From assembly GCA_022495005.1 (NCBI GenBank), contig JAGYXB010000622.1:248001-312000 (forward strand): a DNA stretch of 64,000 nt, given 5' to 3'. The notes under the pieces are model-generated. The model did no database searches. It saw nothing but the letters and a program-made list of their open reading frames with translations, and was not told the origin of the DNA. This document shows, piece after piece, positions 13,420-24,731 of this stretch; position 1 is the stretch's first letter; every line of letters begins with the position of its first letter. The translations under genes and the position numbers were made by a program. The DNA comes from Rhyacophila brunnea. Lineage: Eukaryota; Arthropoda; Insecta; Trichoptera; Rhyacophilidae.

Positions 13420-14420
13420 TTAGGAGATCTATGTCTTCAATGGATCCCATCGCACATGGGCATTGAGGGCAATGAAAGGGCAGATGATCTGGTTAAGGAA
13501 GCCGACCATTCAGGGGTATCAGTGGATACCAGAAAACCTGGACTGGAATGAGGCTATAAAGAAAATGTGCCATAGTATGTGGATAGATTTTCACCATAGG
13601 GCATCATTAGAAAAGGGGAAATGGAGTAAGTCTATTCTACCATCACCACGAGAGGTGCCCTGGTTTGTAGAGTCTCCTTTGACGAGGAATGAGCTTAAGT
13701 TAATACTGAGGCTAAGAACAGGGCACACCATGGGCAAAAGATTTGATGTCCTCATGGGAGAAGCGAATCGCAGCTCTGCGATGAATGTCATGTTTTAGAG
13801 GACATTGTACATATAGCACTGCAATGCCCCAAATATGAAATTCACAGAGTACAGCTGCGAATTGCGGATATCTATGAGAATGTCGACGAATTGAAGGGTG
13901 TCCTGGCGGTGGGTAAGACGGAAGAGCTAGGCGAAATTCGAGTGCTTAAAGTCAGACAACGTTATCTACAAAAAAGTGTTTTTTTTTTTGAGATAACGTA
14001 ATTTTACATTTACGGCTACATGATAGTCAAACAACGTTATGTCAATCTTTTCAAATTTCTTATTAAAGTTTAACGCTAACTACATAAGTTACCCTTGTTT
14101 TCATATTTTTTACAAACTATCCCTATAAATTTTAACATCATCATAAGCAAGATAAATGTACAAATACACAATAAATTATAAAATATTAACATAAGGTTTT
14201 AAATAAACATTTCCCTTGTAAAGTTACAAGAATCTAAAATAACGATTTTTGTCTCTCCTGTAAAGTTGCACTTTTGTAGATAGTGTTGTTTGACACTAAG
14301 CCCTCGAATTGTAAAGTTATTTAACAGAATAGGAGTGAGGACCTGATCGACGGATCCCCTTCTAGAAGAGAAGAGGCGATATGACAGCGAGTCGCAGTCA
14401 AAGCCTCGGTAAAATCACAA
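13420..14420 (+). pseudogene. LINE RNase H and zinc-knuckle fragment, interrupted
   Basis: From 13423 one frame reads LQWIPSHMGIEGNERADDLV, the C-terminal RNase H motif (H-x-G-I-x-G-N-E-x-A-D) of non-LTR retrotransposons of the I/R1/Loa type. After frame changes, 13688 onwards gives LRTGHTMGKRFDVLMGEAN and then CDECHVLEDIVHIALQCPKY at about 13777, a C-x2-C-x7-H-x4-C metal-binding knuckle typical of the end of those proteins. At least two frameshifts separate these pieces. The sequence continues to about 13944, is broken by a 356-bp inverted-repeat element (13945-14300), and resumes. The RT domain is not present. It is a dead fragment. Confidence 0.75.
13945..14300. mobile_element. MITE inserted in the LINE fragment
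   Basis: The left end CTTAAAGTCAGACAACGTTA continues to TCTACAAAAAAGTG. The right end, reversed, reads CTTAGTGTCAAACAACACTA then TCTACAAAAGTG. These are about 33-bp imperfect terminal inverted repeats around a 356-bp AT-rich core with no coding capacity. The element sits inside LINE-derived sequence, so it is younger than that LINE. I cannot fix the target-site duplication. Confidence 0.7.
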
Positions 14421-16531
14421 AAAAAAGGAATTAACTTCAACAATGGGTTGAACTGTGTGAAGATAGATAATAATAACCATTCACGCTAAGACAAGGTAGA
14501 AGCTTTCGGCAAACAAACGTGCCTGCTGAAAGCAATCAAGAATTGTGTAGAGTTATTAATCGATCTTTCTGAATATGTCCGAAACCGCTGTCATCATCAA
14601 GGAGAATGATTAACAAAAACTATAAATTATTAATAAAATAAATTAAATATGTACGTAAAACAATGTTTTAACATTAAATTCATTCGACATTAACCTACAT
14701 TAACTCTTAATGAATTATTTAGTTTATAATAATAATTATTCATATGTTTTTTTTATAATTAAATTTTTCTCTTATGTACTTGAAATCTAAGAGTAATCAT
14801 CATTGCATATCATTAGTGACTATTCATGAGAAGAAATGCTCAAAAGGATATTGTTAATTAGGTACATAGTATTTCAATGCCAACTTGAGAAATTATGCAT
14901 ACTTATCATCAATATAATTAATAAGCATGCGTAATGAGGAATAAAAGTATTCTTCATTACTTACGTTGTGAACAAATATATCATTGAAAATCCAGTTTTA
15001 TTCGAGTACTAAATGTTTTGTTTAAGCATTGGTTCCGTGACTTAAAAAATAACCATTCATCTGTAAACGATGAGATTTGAATTCAAAGTCATACTTTGAA
15101 ACATCAGAATAATATCAGACTAATTGTATCATAATATGCAAATACACAATTAATGTCAGTTATTTTGTATCATATTACTAGTTTCTTTAACAACAATAAT
15201 TAGTTATATTAGGTATGTATAATCAATAATACTGTTTTTGAGGAAAAGCTATTCACGGAGAAAAAATATTGTTGCAAAGAAAAGCTAAAAAAGCTCTCGA
15301 TTTTGAGATTCTAATTTTGAACAAGAAACTATTTAGGAAAACCGCTTGGATGGAAAAAAAATATTTGAAAAGAATATCCTTCATTCTCCGAAAAAAAGGC
15401 TAAAAATTCTCCCGATTCCTGGATGGATTTCCACTACCCATTCACGCCACCCAATATTTTTTTTTTTGATTTTTAGCACGTACGCATAAAGTTTCGCGAT
15501 CACTGATTTACAATACATTTTTTTTAACTCGTGCTTTATAACTTTGCAGTTTTTCAACACTGATACGCCCCTTTGCCTGATTATCTCGCATAAAATTAGA
15601 TCAAATGATATTCACTTGTATCAAATATATGTAGTAATAAATAAATAAATAGAAAATATATGTAAAAACATATTTCTACATCATTATCGTCCTAGACGTA
15701 GCTTAATTTTTGTATTTGATTTTAAATAAGCTGACCATAACTTAGAGTTACTGTGTTATTTATAAATCTACATAATTATTTGTATCATAAAAGTAATATC
15801 ATTTTTTGAAGAGTTGCTTTTGTAATAATAAATACATAGTTATTTTTATTAAAAATGTAACATTTTTAGAATTCCTAGAAACCACAATTATTTACAAAAA
15901 ATGGCTAAATGGATTATAAAAACACATTTTTGAAATAATTATGTTTCAGAGGCTTTTAAAAATTATTTACTGCCTATTTAATTTGTTTTAGTTTAATATT
16001 GATAGATTGTGGGAGACATGGTGCTAAATACGTACATAAGTAAGTACTATTATCAAAATTTATTATATTATATAAAAACCTAAAATATTATTTGTACATA
16101 ATATGAAAGCTTTTTTTAAGAAAACATTGTACTTGTACAATTAATAATACAGCCAGATAGCTATTTACCAACAATTGTAGATGTTTAGAGCAGTGAGAAT
16201 GATTGAGGACGCTGACGCATAAACAATTCAATAAAATATGTATTATTTTAGTTGTAGTTAATAGGTTTTATTGTAGAAACAAGCCATATCTCACAAGTCA
16301 ATGTATATTATTTTCATTGGGAAGAAGTGACAGTTCTTGTGGCGTATGTTAGTTCATCATATTAATTTTGTATGTAAAAACATTGATTGATAACATTAGA
16401 AATAAAAACATGATCGTTTTCGATGTTGAACTACAGTGAAATGATCAAGGCCTATTTTACACATCAAATAAAATATTATTGTATCTTCAATAGTTAGCAG
16501 CTGTCAGGGCTTGTCTTTCATTTTTATCAAT
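14421..16531. other. AT-rich non-coding stretch
   Basis: I see no gene. The part at 15240-15480 contains loosely repeated purine-rich pieces (GGAAAAGCTATTCACGGAG, GGAAAACCGCTTGGATGG, then TTCTCCGAAAAAAAGGC) that may be a decayed tandem repeat. Confidence 0.45.
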
Positions 16532-19135
16532 TACTAGCTGAAGTACCCGGCTTCGCACAGGGTCGCTTCGTGGTTATATTTATCTTAGATACCTATTTAA
16601 AAAATAATAAGAGGTAATTATTTTTTTAATATTAAAATATCTGTGTAATACAATATATCAATATGAAAATAATTCTAATAGCAGTAAAGGTCAAACAAAA
16701 GAACACTAAATTAAAATCGAATCCAAAATACGCAAACGTTATTAATGTTATTAATATGCACTAACAAATCAAAATTGGATTAAACGAACTTTGTATTTTA
16801 TATAATACTAATTTAGAAACCTTTGCAGGTGTGCGCACAACAACTTACAAAAATTTCATCGCAATCAGATGAATGGTATAAGAACGCATACGAATAGAAG
16901 AAGATAGAATAGATGAAAAGAAGAAGAAATGGTTGCCTCAATTCAGAAACCTTGGCGGGCGTGAGCACAATACTTGATCAAAATTTCATTGCAATCGGAT
17001 GAATGGTATAGGAACGCATAAGAATAGAAGAAGAAGAAGATGGTTGTACTAATTCAAAAACCTTTGCGGGCGTGCGCACAACAACTGGTCAAAATGTCAT
17101 CGCAATCGGATGAATAGTATAAGAACGCACACGAATAGAAGAAGATAGAATTGAAGAAAAAGATGAAGAAAATAGTTTTATCAATTCATTAACCTTTGCG
17201 GGCGTAAGCACAACACTTGATCAAAATTTCATTGCAATCAGATGAATAGTATAGAAACGCATACGAATAGAAGAAGATAGAATATAAGAAGAAGATGGTT
17301 GTACTAATTCAGAAACCTTCGCGGGTGTTGGCACAATTACTGACGAAAGTTTCATTGCAATCGGATGAATGATATAGGGACCATACGAATAAAAGAAGAA
17401 ATAATGAAGAAAAAGAAAAAGAAGAAGAAGAAGATGGTTGTACTAATTCAGAAACCTTTACGGGTGTTACCACAAAAACTGATAAAGGTTTCATCGCAAT
17501 CGGATGAATGGAATAGGAACTCATACAAATAGAAGAATATAGAATAGAAAAAGAAGATGGTCGTACTAATTCAGAAACCTTTGCGGGTATTATCACAACA
17601 ACTGACGAAGGTTTCATCGCAATCGGATGAATGGTATAGGAAGCATACGAATAAAAGAAGATATAATGAAGAAGACGAAGAAAATGTTTGTACAAATTCA
17701 TAAACCTTTGCGGGTGTTGGCACAACCACTGAAGAAAGTTTCATCGCAATCGGATGAATGATATAGGGACCATACGAATAAAAGAAGAAATAATTAAGAA
17801 AAAGAAGAAGAAGAAGAAGAAGATGGTTGTACTAATTCAGAAACCTTTACGGGTGTTACCACAAAAACTGATGAAGGTTTCATCGCAATCGGATGAATGG
17901 AATACGAACTCATACAAATAGAAGAATATAGAATAGAAGAAGAAGATGGTCGTACTAATTTAGAAACCTTTGCGGGTGTTATCACAACAACTGACGAAGG
18001 TTTCATCGCAATCGGATGAATGGTATAGGAACTATACGAATAAAAGAAGATATAATGAAGAAGACGAAGAAAATGTTTGTACAAATTCATAAACCTTTGC
18101 GGGTGTTGGCACAACCACTGACGAAAGTTTCATCGCAATCGGATGAATGATATAGGGACCATACGAATAAAAGAAGAAATAATGAAGAAGAAGAAGAAGA
18201 AGATGGTTGTACTAATTCAGAAACCTTTACGGGTGTTACCACAAAAACTGATGAAGGTTTCATCGCAATCAGATGAATGATATAGGAACCATACGAATAA
18301 AAGAATACATATATAATAAAGAAGAAGAAGAAGATGGTTGTACAAATTCAGAAACCTTCGCGGGTGTTGGCACAACCACTGACGATCGGAATCGGATGAA
18401 TGATATAGGGACCATACGAATAAAAGAAGATATAATGAAGAAGAAGAAGAAGATGGTTGTACTAATTCAGAAACCTTTACGGGTATTACCACAACAACTT
18501 ATGAAGGTTTTATAGCAATCGGATGAATGATATAGGAACCATACGAATAAAAGAAGATAGAATGAAGAAAAAGAAGAAGATGGTTGTACTAATTCAGAAA
18601 CCTTTACGGGTGTTACCACAACAACCGATGAAAGTTTCATCGCAATCAAATGAATGGTATAGGAACAATACGAATAAAAGAAGATAGAATGAAGAAGAAG
18701 AAGAAAATAATGATTTTTCTAATTTAGAAACCTTCATGGGTGTGCATACAACCACTTACCAAAATTTCATCGCAATCGGATGAATGGTATAGGAACCATA
18801 CGAATAAAAGAAAATAGAATAAAGAAGAAGAATAAAATGATGATTTTTCTAATTCAGAAACCTTCGCGGGTGTACATACAACCACTTACCAAAATTTCAT
18901 CGCAATCGGATGAATGGTATAGGAACGCATACGGGACAGACACACAGACAGACAGACATACAGACAGACAGACATTTATTTTATATATTAGTATAGCCTA
19001 TACTCTTCGCGAAAGTGCAAGCAATAAGTTGACAAAGTTTTATCGCAATCGCATGAACGGTATGGCAGTGCATTCAAAACGAACAAACAAACAAACAAAC
19101 CCACAAACAAATATTATTTTTTATATATTAGATTG
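16532..19135. mobile_element. Interspersed repeat with expanded internal tandem array
   Basis: The block opens with ACTAGCTGAAGTACCCGGCT TCGC and closes with (CAGA)n followed by TTTATTTTATATATTAGTAT at 18940-18996. A second similar end follows, with (AAAC)n and TTTTTTATATATTAGATTG, at 19080-19135. Arthropod genomes contain many dispersed elements whose ends read like this, some of them 3' ends of RTE-like LINEs; I cannot assign it further. Between the ends lies the tandem array described separately. No intact protein frame is present. Confidence 0.6.
16810..18930. repeat. Tandem array, unit about 128 bp, 17 units
   Basis: The motif TTTCATCGCAATCGGATGAA, exact or near exact, recurs 17 times between about 16855 and 18896, at spacings of about 113 to 141 bp. 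Each unit holds AATTCAGAAACCTTTGCGGG, a CACAACAACT segment, the core motif, a CATACGAATA segment and a variable (GAA)n purine tract. Units near 17350, 17739 and 18128 are closest to each other, as are 17489 with 17879 and 17613 with 18001, all about 389 bp apart, which shows a three-unit higher-order period. Reading frames on the minus strand (17309-17725 and 17794-18114) begin with the same residues because of this repetition; they are not genes. Confidence 0.9.
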
Positions 19136-19279
19136 AACGATATTGAATTACGCATTGAAATTTAACTTAATAACTTTATTATTATGTACTTCAAGGGGTG
19201 TATCATGCTATTTTTTAGATTATTAATAACCACATCCTCTCTTTTCCGTGCAAGGTGGCTGTTAGTAATTTTTAACAAT

Positions 19280-19380
19280 TAAAAACACCCAGGCTTTGAG
19301 AAAATCACATACCGGGAATCGAACTCAGAGCTCCCGGGTGGTAGGCCAACACCGTACGCACTGCACCACCAGAGCCATCT
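19280..19380 (-). repeat. tRNA-derived SINE (family 3)
   Basis: On the minus strand ATGGCTCTGGTGGTGCAGTG begins a tRNA-like head, with TTGGCCTACCACCCGGGAGC in the anticodon-arm region and AGTTCGATTCCCGG as B box, then GTATGTGATTTTCTC. The element at 29109-29203 matches it along the whole length, including the GATTTTC tail, so this is a repeated family rather than a tRNA gene. Confidence 0.75.
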
Positions 19381-21428
19381 GTATCATGCTATTAGAGACT
19401 TCTATCTAATGTTGGAATTACGAAACATGCAATTAAATACAATTTACTGAAGAAACACTTAAAGATGTTTTGACAGACAAAAATATTTTTAAAAAGTTTC
19501 TTTGATTACCTACTTATAATTATATCCATCATGTAATGTAATTAGATAAGTAATCTTTAATGTGTAAAATGTAGAGAATAATATTATTAATGGTTTAGAT
19601 GTAGTTTTAACGTAGAGAATTATAATGTATTATAATTTATCAGGGAGAAATAAGGATCGTGACAGGTGCATTTATGTACAATTATTGCATCTAATTTGAT
19701 TTTTTTTTTAAAGCTCTCCTGTGAAGTTGATATTTTAACATACGAAGGTTTACGTAAAGAATGTTAATGCACGAATTACACAGATATATCTGTTCCATTT
19801 TTTTATAACTATGACTAACTATTATTTTGAAAAATGGTAAACATTTTAACGAATTAATTTTTCATATTTTATTAGTTTTCTCAAGGTAACGTCCTGGTAA
19901 ATAAAACTCATTTAACCTTTGTTTTATGTCTCCGCACAGACACGCGAAGTTGTCAAACGATTTCGTTAAAAAAATACTAACTAAAGATTTTATCGTCTTT
20001 TATACAAATTATTTATGAGCGTCTTACAACACGATTACCCTTGAAGAGGAGAACATGCCGTGGAGCTTTTATCCGTTGGGATTTTGTTTATCTCAAGAAT
20101 TTATTATTCTCTTTGACCGTACCATGGCGAAAGTATTCTGAAGGTTTATTTAATAATACTATCAATTATTTTATGTCTTCTTGCCACTGACACTGCATTT
20201 ACAAAATGTTATCTCCCTTTGATAATAAATACCTTTGGATTAATTTAAAAGCACATTATCAAGTAAGTCTGATGGAAAATCACATACCCGCATACTTTTA
20301 TGATAACAAATTTCATCCTAGCCCAATAGTTTTCAAACTTTTTCGTTTCACGTCACCTTTATTGTTTAAATATTCTTTTTCTGCGCCCTAAAAAATGAAA
20401 AGAAATAGTCCAGTTATATTTATATACAATTATAAATGACACTAAATCATATTTTTTTTATTGTATATAAAGTGTGTGGTATGTTTATATTATAAGCGAG
20501 GCGAACCGAACATGATTGTTATTAGAATATCTCGATTGAGTGCTGAGTATTTTGTTTTATTTTATTATTATATGGCTGTCCATCAAAAATTCCATCAAAA
20601 AAGTTAACATCATTAACGTGGGTAGATTAAATCCTCGTGGTACATGCGTATGTAGAGGTTATTTTTTATCATTAACATACTTACACGGAGTATATGAGTA
20701 AATCGTTCTCATTATATCAATAACATATAATTATCAATTAGAATGTATTATTTTATAAAATTAAATAGAAAAACTTTAATACATATTACTAATAATTAAA
20801 ACTCTCTTACGTATTTTAAAATAGGTAATTTAAAAAAAAACGCGTAATTATAATACGTATTTAATATGATTAATCATTTCTCATTAGTTAATAATTAGCA
20901 TGTGAAGTCTAATGATAAACGATTCATTAGTGGTGCTTAATGATGTTGTTTTTTGTTAACTTTTTAAACATTTTATATCTGACATTAAATGCAGCTCAAA
21001 TTTAATTTCTTTAGTTTTAATAATTACATTCATAATAACTTATCTGCAATGGTAAAACTAAGATTTACTATATTTTAAAATCATAAACATAAGTAAGAAT
21101 ATTTGCAAATAATATTCTATTTTAATTGTGTATTATTTATTAAATATAGTATCGTAGTTGTCTATTCCATAGTCATTGTTAACAGGAAACAGGCAGTTAC
21201 TGCCAGATATTTTGCTGGTCATTTAACCACAATGTCTATAATGACTGTTTAATTTTACATACAATTTTAGCAAAATTTGCTTAGTACGTTGCGGTAACTA
21301 ATGAAATAACAGTTAGTTCCTAAACCTAATTAACAGAGGTAAACAATCCATGTTATTTATTTTTGAAAGATATATTAAAAAGTCACACATTTTCCACCAC
21401 CTATCCACATCACATATATTATACCTAC
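19381..21428. other. AT-rich non-coding stretch
   Basis: I see nothing coding or clearly repeated here. Confidence 0.4.
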
Positions 21429-21748
21429 CAGTGGGTCTATTCTGTACTTATCGACCGCTAAAGTGATAAAGTGATAAAAATTATCAAACTTAGGGTAGGT
21501 TTGTATTAAAGTATTAGCACTTATTGTAACAATTACAATACGTTGGTTGTAATTGTTGCAAAACGCGCTACATTTTAACAGCACCTTTCTTGCTGCTGTT
21601 AAAATATAGCATTTATTGCAACAATTACAACCGACTGATTTTAATTGTTACAATAAGTGCTAATACTGTGATACAAACCTACCCTAAGTTTGATAATATC
21701 TATCACTTTATCACTTTAGCGGTCGATGAGTATAGAATAGGCACACAG
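21429..21748. mobile_element. Foldback (palindromic) MITE, copy A
   Basis: The whole 320 bp is an imperfect palindrome. It starts CAGTGGGTCTATTC and ends GAATAGGCACACAG, with long arms containing ATCAAACTTAGGGTAGGTTT and its complement, around a centre with TTTTAACAGCA...TGCTGTTAAAA. Each arm holds a smaller inverted pair, AGCACTTATTGTAACAATT against ATTGTTGCAATAAGTGCT in copy B, so the strand can fold as a long hairpin or as two smaller ones. The related copy B lies at 27.9 kb. Ends starting CAGTG would suit an hAT-type element, but I found no 8-bp duplication. Confidence 0.85.
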
Positions 21749-22063
21749 TAGTGGTTTTTCACGAAGACGGAGGCGGTCAATTCGTCAGAAAAATATTTTT
21801 CACATCTGTATATAAAATTATCTCGGTAACATAACTCTTATTGTATCATTATTTAATTATTTAAATAATTATACTTAATTGTAATGTAATTAACTGACTA
21901 ATCATTATAATACACCAAAAAATGAACGATTATTAAATTAAAAAAACATTGAATGAACATGAAAACATGAACTAAAACGTTGATTTTTTTTTAAACGTTT
22001 TACTGACATTGGTGATAACAACTAATTAATTGTTAAACGTCTTGAGAGTTATAAATTTAGCTA
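21749..22063. other. AT-rich spacer between foldback and mariner
   Basis: I see nothing recognisable in it. Confidence 0.4.
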
Positions 22064-23364
22064 CGAGGGTGGGTCAATAAGTCCTTAGAAAAGCCAACAA
22101 GTGGCGCGACTAGTACTGTAAGCGGTTTGTTTTCATGCAGCGGCACTATCGATTCAGTATGCTGCGAAGTTTCAATCAGATTGGTCGGGTTGTTGTGTGT
22201 TTCTCGTACATTTAAAAAAAAATTTGCTTGTGGAAAATGGAAAAATGGAAAATGGAGTAAATTGAGTTTAGAGCTGTTATTAAACATTTTAATATAAAGG
22301 GTTAACAGCAAAGGAAATAAAAAATGAGTTGGATTTAGTTCACGGCATATCTGCTCCCTTCACTTGCAACTATTTATAACTGGTTAAATGAATTTAAACG
22401 TGGTCGTACATCAACAAAGGATGAACCACGCTCAGGACGTCCTGTAGAGGTGACTACACCAGAAATGATCAATAAAATCCACGATATGGTGTTAATTGAC
22501 CGAAGATTAAAGTTGAGTGAGATAATTGAGGTTACAGGGATCTCAAAGGTAGCGTCATTTCTATTTTACATGACAAATTGGGCATGAAAAATATTTCTGC
22601 AAGATGGCTGCCGCGTTTGCTCACAGTCGACAATAAACGCAATAGGGTGGTGGCCTCTAAAGCCCTGTTGTCGCTCATGCAACGCAATCCGGATGAATTT
22701 TTTTCGTCGCTTTGTGACTGTAGATGAAACATGGATACACCACTATACTCCCGAGACGAAAGAACAGTCAAAGCAGTGGATTGCGAAGGCAAACCATGTC
22801 CAAAGAAGGCGAAAACCGTAAAATCAGCTGGTAAGGTTATGGCTACTGTATTTTTGGGATGCACGTGAAATTATTTTCGTTGACTATTTGGAAAAAGGAA
22901 AAACAATAACAGGGGATTATTATGCATCTTTATTGGACCAGCTAAAAAACGAAATTGAAGAAAAATGGCCTCATTTAAACAGGGAAAAAATCCTCTTTCA
23001 TCAGGACAATGCCCGTGTTCACACATGTTTACGATCAATGGCTAAAATTGAAGAATTGAAGTTCGAATTGGTCGACCACCCACCGTATTCGCCAGATTTA
23101 GCCCCAGTGACTTTTTCCTTTTCCCAAACTTAAAAAAATGGCTAAGTGGACAAGGTTTTTTTGCAAATGAAGAAGTCATCGATCGGACAAATGCTTATTT
23201 TGAGGACCTTCCGAAAACTTATTTTTCTGACGGTTTAAAAAAATTGAGAAACGTCTAACCAAGTGTATTGGGCTCCAAGGAGATTATGTTGAGAAATAAA
23301 AAAAAAATACAAAAATAAAAACTGTTTTAATGCTTTTTTCTAAGGAATTATTGACCCACCCTCG
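22064..23364 (+). mobile_element. mariner element, copy 1
   Basis: The element is 1301 bp, bounded by TA on both sides. Its inverted ends are CGAGGGTGGGTCAATAAGTC and, at the other end, TAAGGAATTATTGACCCACC then CTCG. Length, TA target and the encoded transposase place it in the Tc1/mariner superfamily, mariner type. A second copy of the same length is at 50682-51982 on the other strand. Confidence 0.93.
22196..23299 (+). pseudogene. mariner transposase pseudogene, copy 1
   Basis: Pieces of a mariner transposase are spread over several frames. They include the linker RSGRP after the first helix-turn-helix, TVDETWIHHYTPETKEQSK with the first catalytic Asp, HQDNARVHTC with the second, and SPDLAP leading to the third. 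Compared with copy 2 it has single-base changes of length near 22290, 22353, 22545, 22852, 23104 and 23240, each breaking the frame. It also shares one break near 22785-22800 with copy 2. It cannot make a full protein. The longest clean piece (22888-23133) spans the second Asp. Confidence 0.9.
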
Positions 23365-23924
23365 TATTTACAAAAACACGTTCTAACTGCACGCTTTTTA
23401 TAATATCATCTGCTTAATTGCAGCAATAACTTGAATAGTAGTTTATAAAAACTAATTAAGAATATATCATTTATATTATACATTCTGTAACATTCAAACA
23501 TAACCTGTTTAGGGTTTATTTTTATTATAATCAAAAGTAGATCAATAGTCTGACCTTAATCTAAATCGTAGCTATTATATTATACAATACAATAAATTCA
23601 ATTTTTCTTTATGTATAACTTGTGGTGAGTTTAATTCAATTAAAACAAATAGTGTACATATAGCTATTCTTATATCAGTTTTTAATTCAAGGTAATAATC
23701 TCTTCTTATACCTTTGTAGTGTTGTTTCACACCACTAAATTTCACACATTAATAGTTAATTAATTTTATACCCATTATTTCTTTTTTCAAATAGTTAAAT
23801 TCTAATAAATTTCAATGAAACTTTTATTTAATATGATAATATCAAACTTTACTTATTTAAATAAGCCGAAAGTTCGTTTTGATACGATTTAAAACAAAAA
23901 TAAACACTTTTGTGTTTATGAATT

Positions 23925-24210
23925 AGTTGTAGAAACAATTTGTCAGCTGAATGCAGAACTATTCTAACTTACATTTGAAATTTTTGAGGAGAGAGTTTTT
24001 TGAAACAACTTACTGAATTTATTTATTATCTTTATGGATAAATGGATGCATCATATTTTAGTAGGATTATTGATGAAAAAAATGGTGCATACACATATCC
24101 ATATAAATAATAAATAACTGAAGTAGGCTGTTTCAAAAAACTCTTCTGCAAAATATTTCAAATGTGAGTTATAATAGTTCTGTATTCAGCTGACGAATTG
24201 TTTAGTAACA
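23925..24210. repeat. Inverted repeat, probable MITE
   Basis: The left arm GTAGAAACAATTTGTCAGCT GAATGCAGAACTATTCTAAC and on to GTTTTTTGAAACAACTTACT pairs with the right arm AAGTAGGCTGTTTCAAAAAA...AGTTCTGTATTCAGCTGACG AATTGTTTAGTAACAC read in reverse. Arms are about 80 bp with many mismatches and a loop of about 110 bp. There is no coding content. Confidence 0.6.
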
Positions 24211-24600
24211 CTATTTCAGACAGAAAATACTAAAATGTCGTCTATGTCATCAAATTAATAATTGCCTTAGAGGTATAAAATTGTTGTTATTGCTTTTAAT
24301 ATGCTTTGATATTATATTTTAAAGGCTTATTTAGATACATCACATTATTCCAGGATTATTAAAAAAAAAAAAAAAAAACAAAGCCAAGAATAAAGTGATA
24401 ATTATTCTAAGATGAACGAATAATATAATAAATTATTTAACTGGATTACTAGATTTAAGATTGAAGATTTTATGGGTCTTTTTGCATAATATATATACCT
24501 ATTGATAGTTTTCTAAAATCTGACAAAGTTATTAACTTAAGTTGTATTAAATCATGGGTATCAATCAACAATCAATCATAAAGTAATATTATTTCACGAC

Positions 24601-24676
24601 AACGCTGTTGAGTAGGTAATCGCTAGTGAGCTTTCATCGTATTCCATGAGTTGTGGATTCAAACCCTTCAGCTACG
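24601..24676 (+). repeat. tRNA-like repeat
   Basis: TTGAGTAGGTAATCGCTAG resembles an A-box/D-arm region, and GTGGATTCAAACCCTTCAGC a B box with half of a T arm. The acceptor stem is not convincing. A SINE head or decayed tRNA. Confidence 0.4.
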
Positions 24677-24731
24677 TTAAATTAGCATTTTCTTTTTTCA
24701 ATAAATAGTGTATGTACTTAACTCATGTCTT

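Larger units (their letters stand above)
23365..24731. other. AT-rich stretch with one tRNA-like repeat
   Basis: No gene is seen. A poly(A) run lies at about 24360-24379. Two related pieces, near 23940-24010 (GTCAGCTGAATGCAGAACTA) and 24125-24205 (TTCTGTATTCAGCTGACGAA), are in inverted orientation, hinting at another foldback of about 280 bp. Confidence 0.45.

Noticed and set aside
17309..18649. A series of minus-strand open frames with the same N-terminus (MCQHPQRFMNLYKHFLRLLH)
   Set aside because: They are produced by the tandem array; the sequence follows the repeat unit and has low-complexity Ser/Phe runs from (GAA)n.
16810..18930. A CRISPR-like array
   Set aside because: The units are about 128 bp and contiguous, with no unique spacers, in a eukaryotic genome; it is a tandem satellite.
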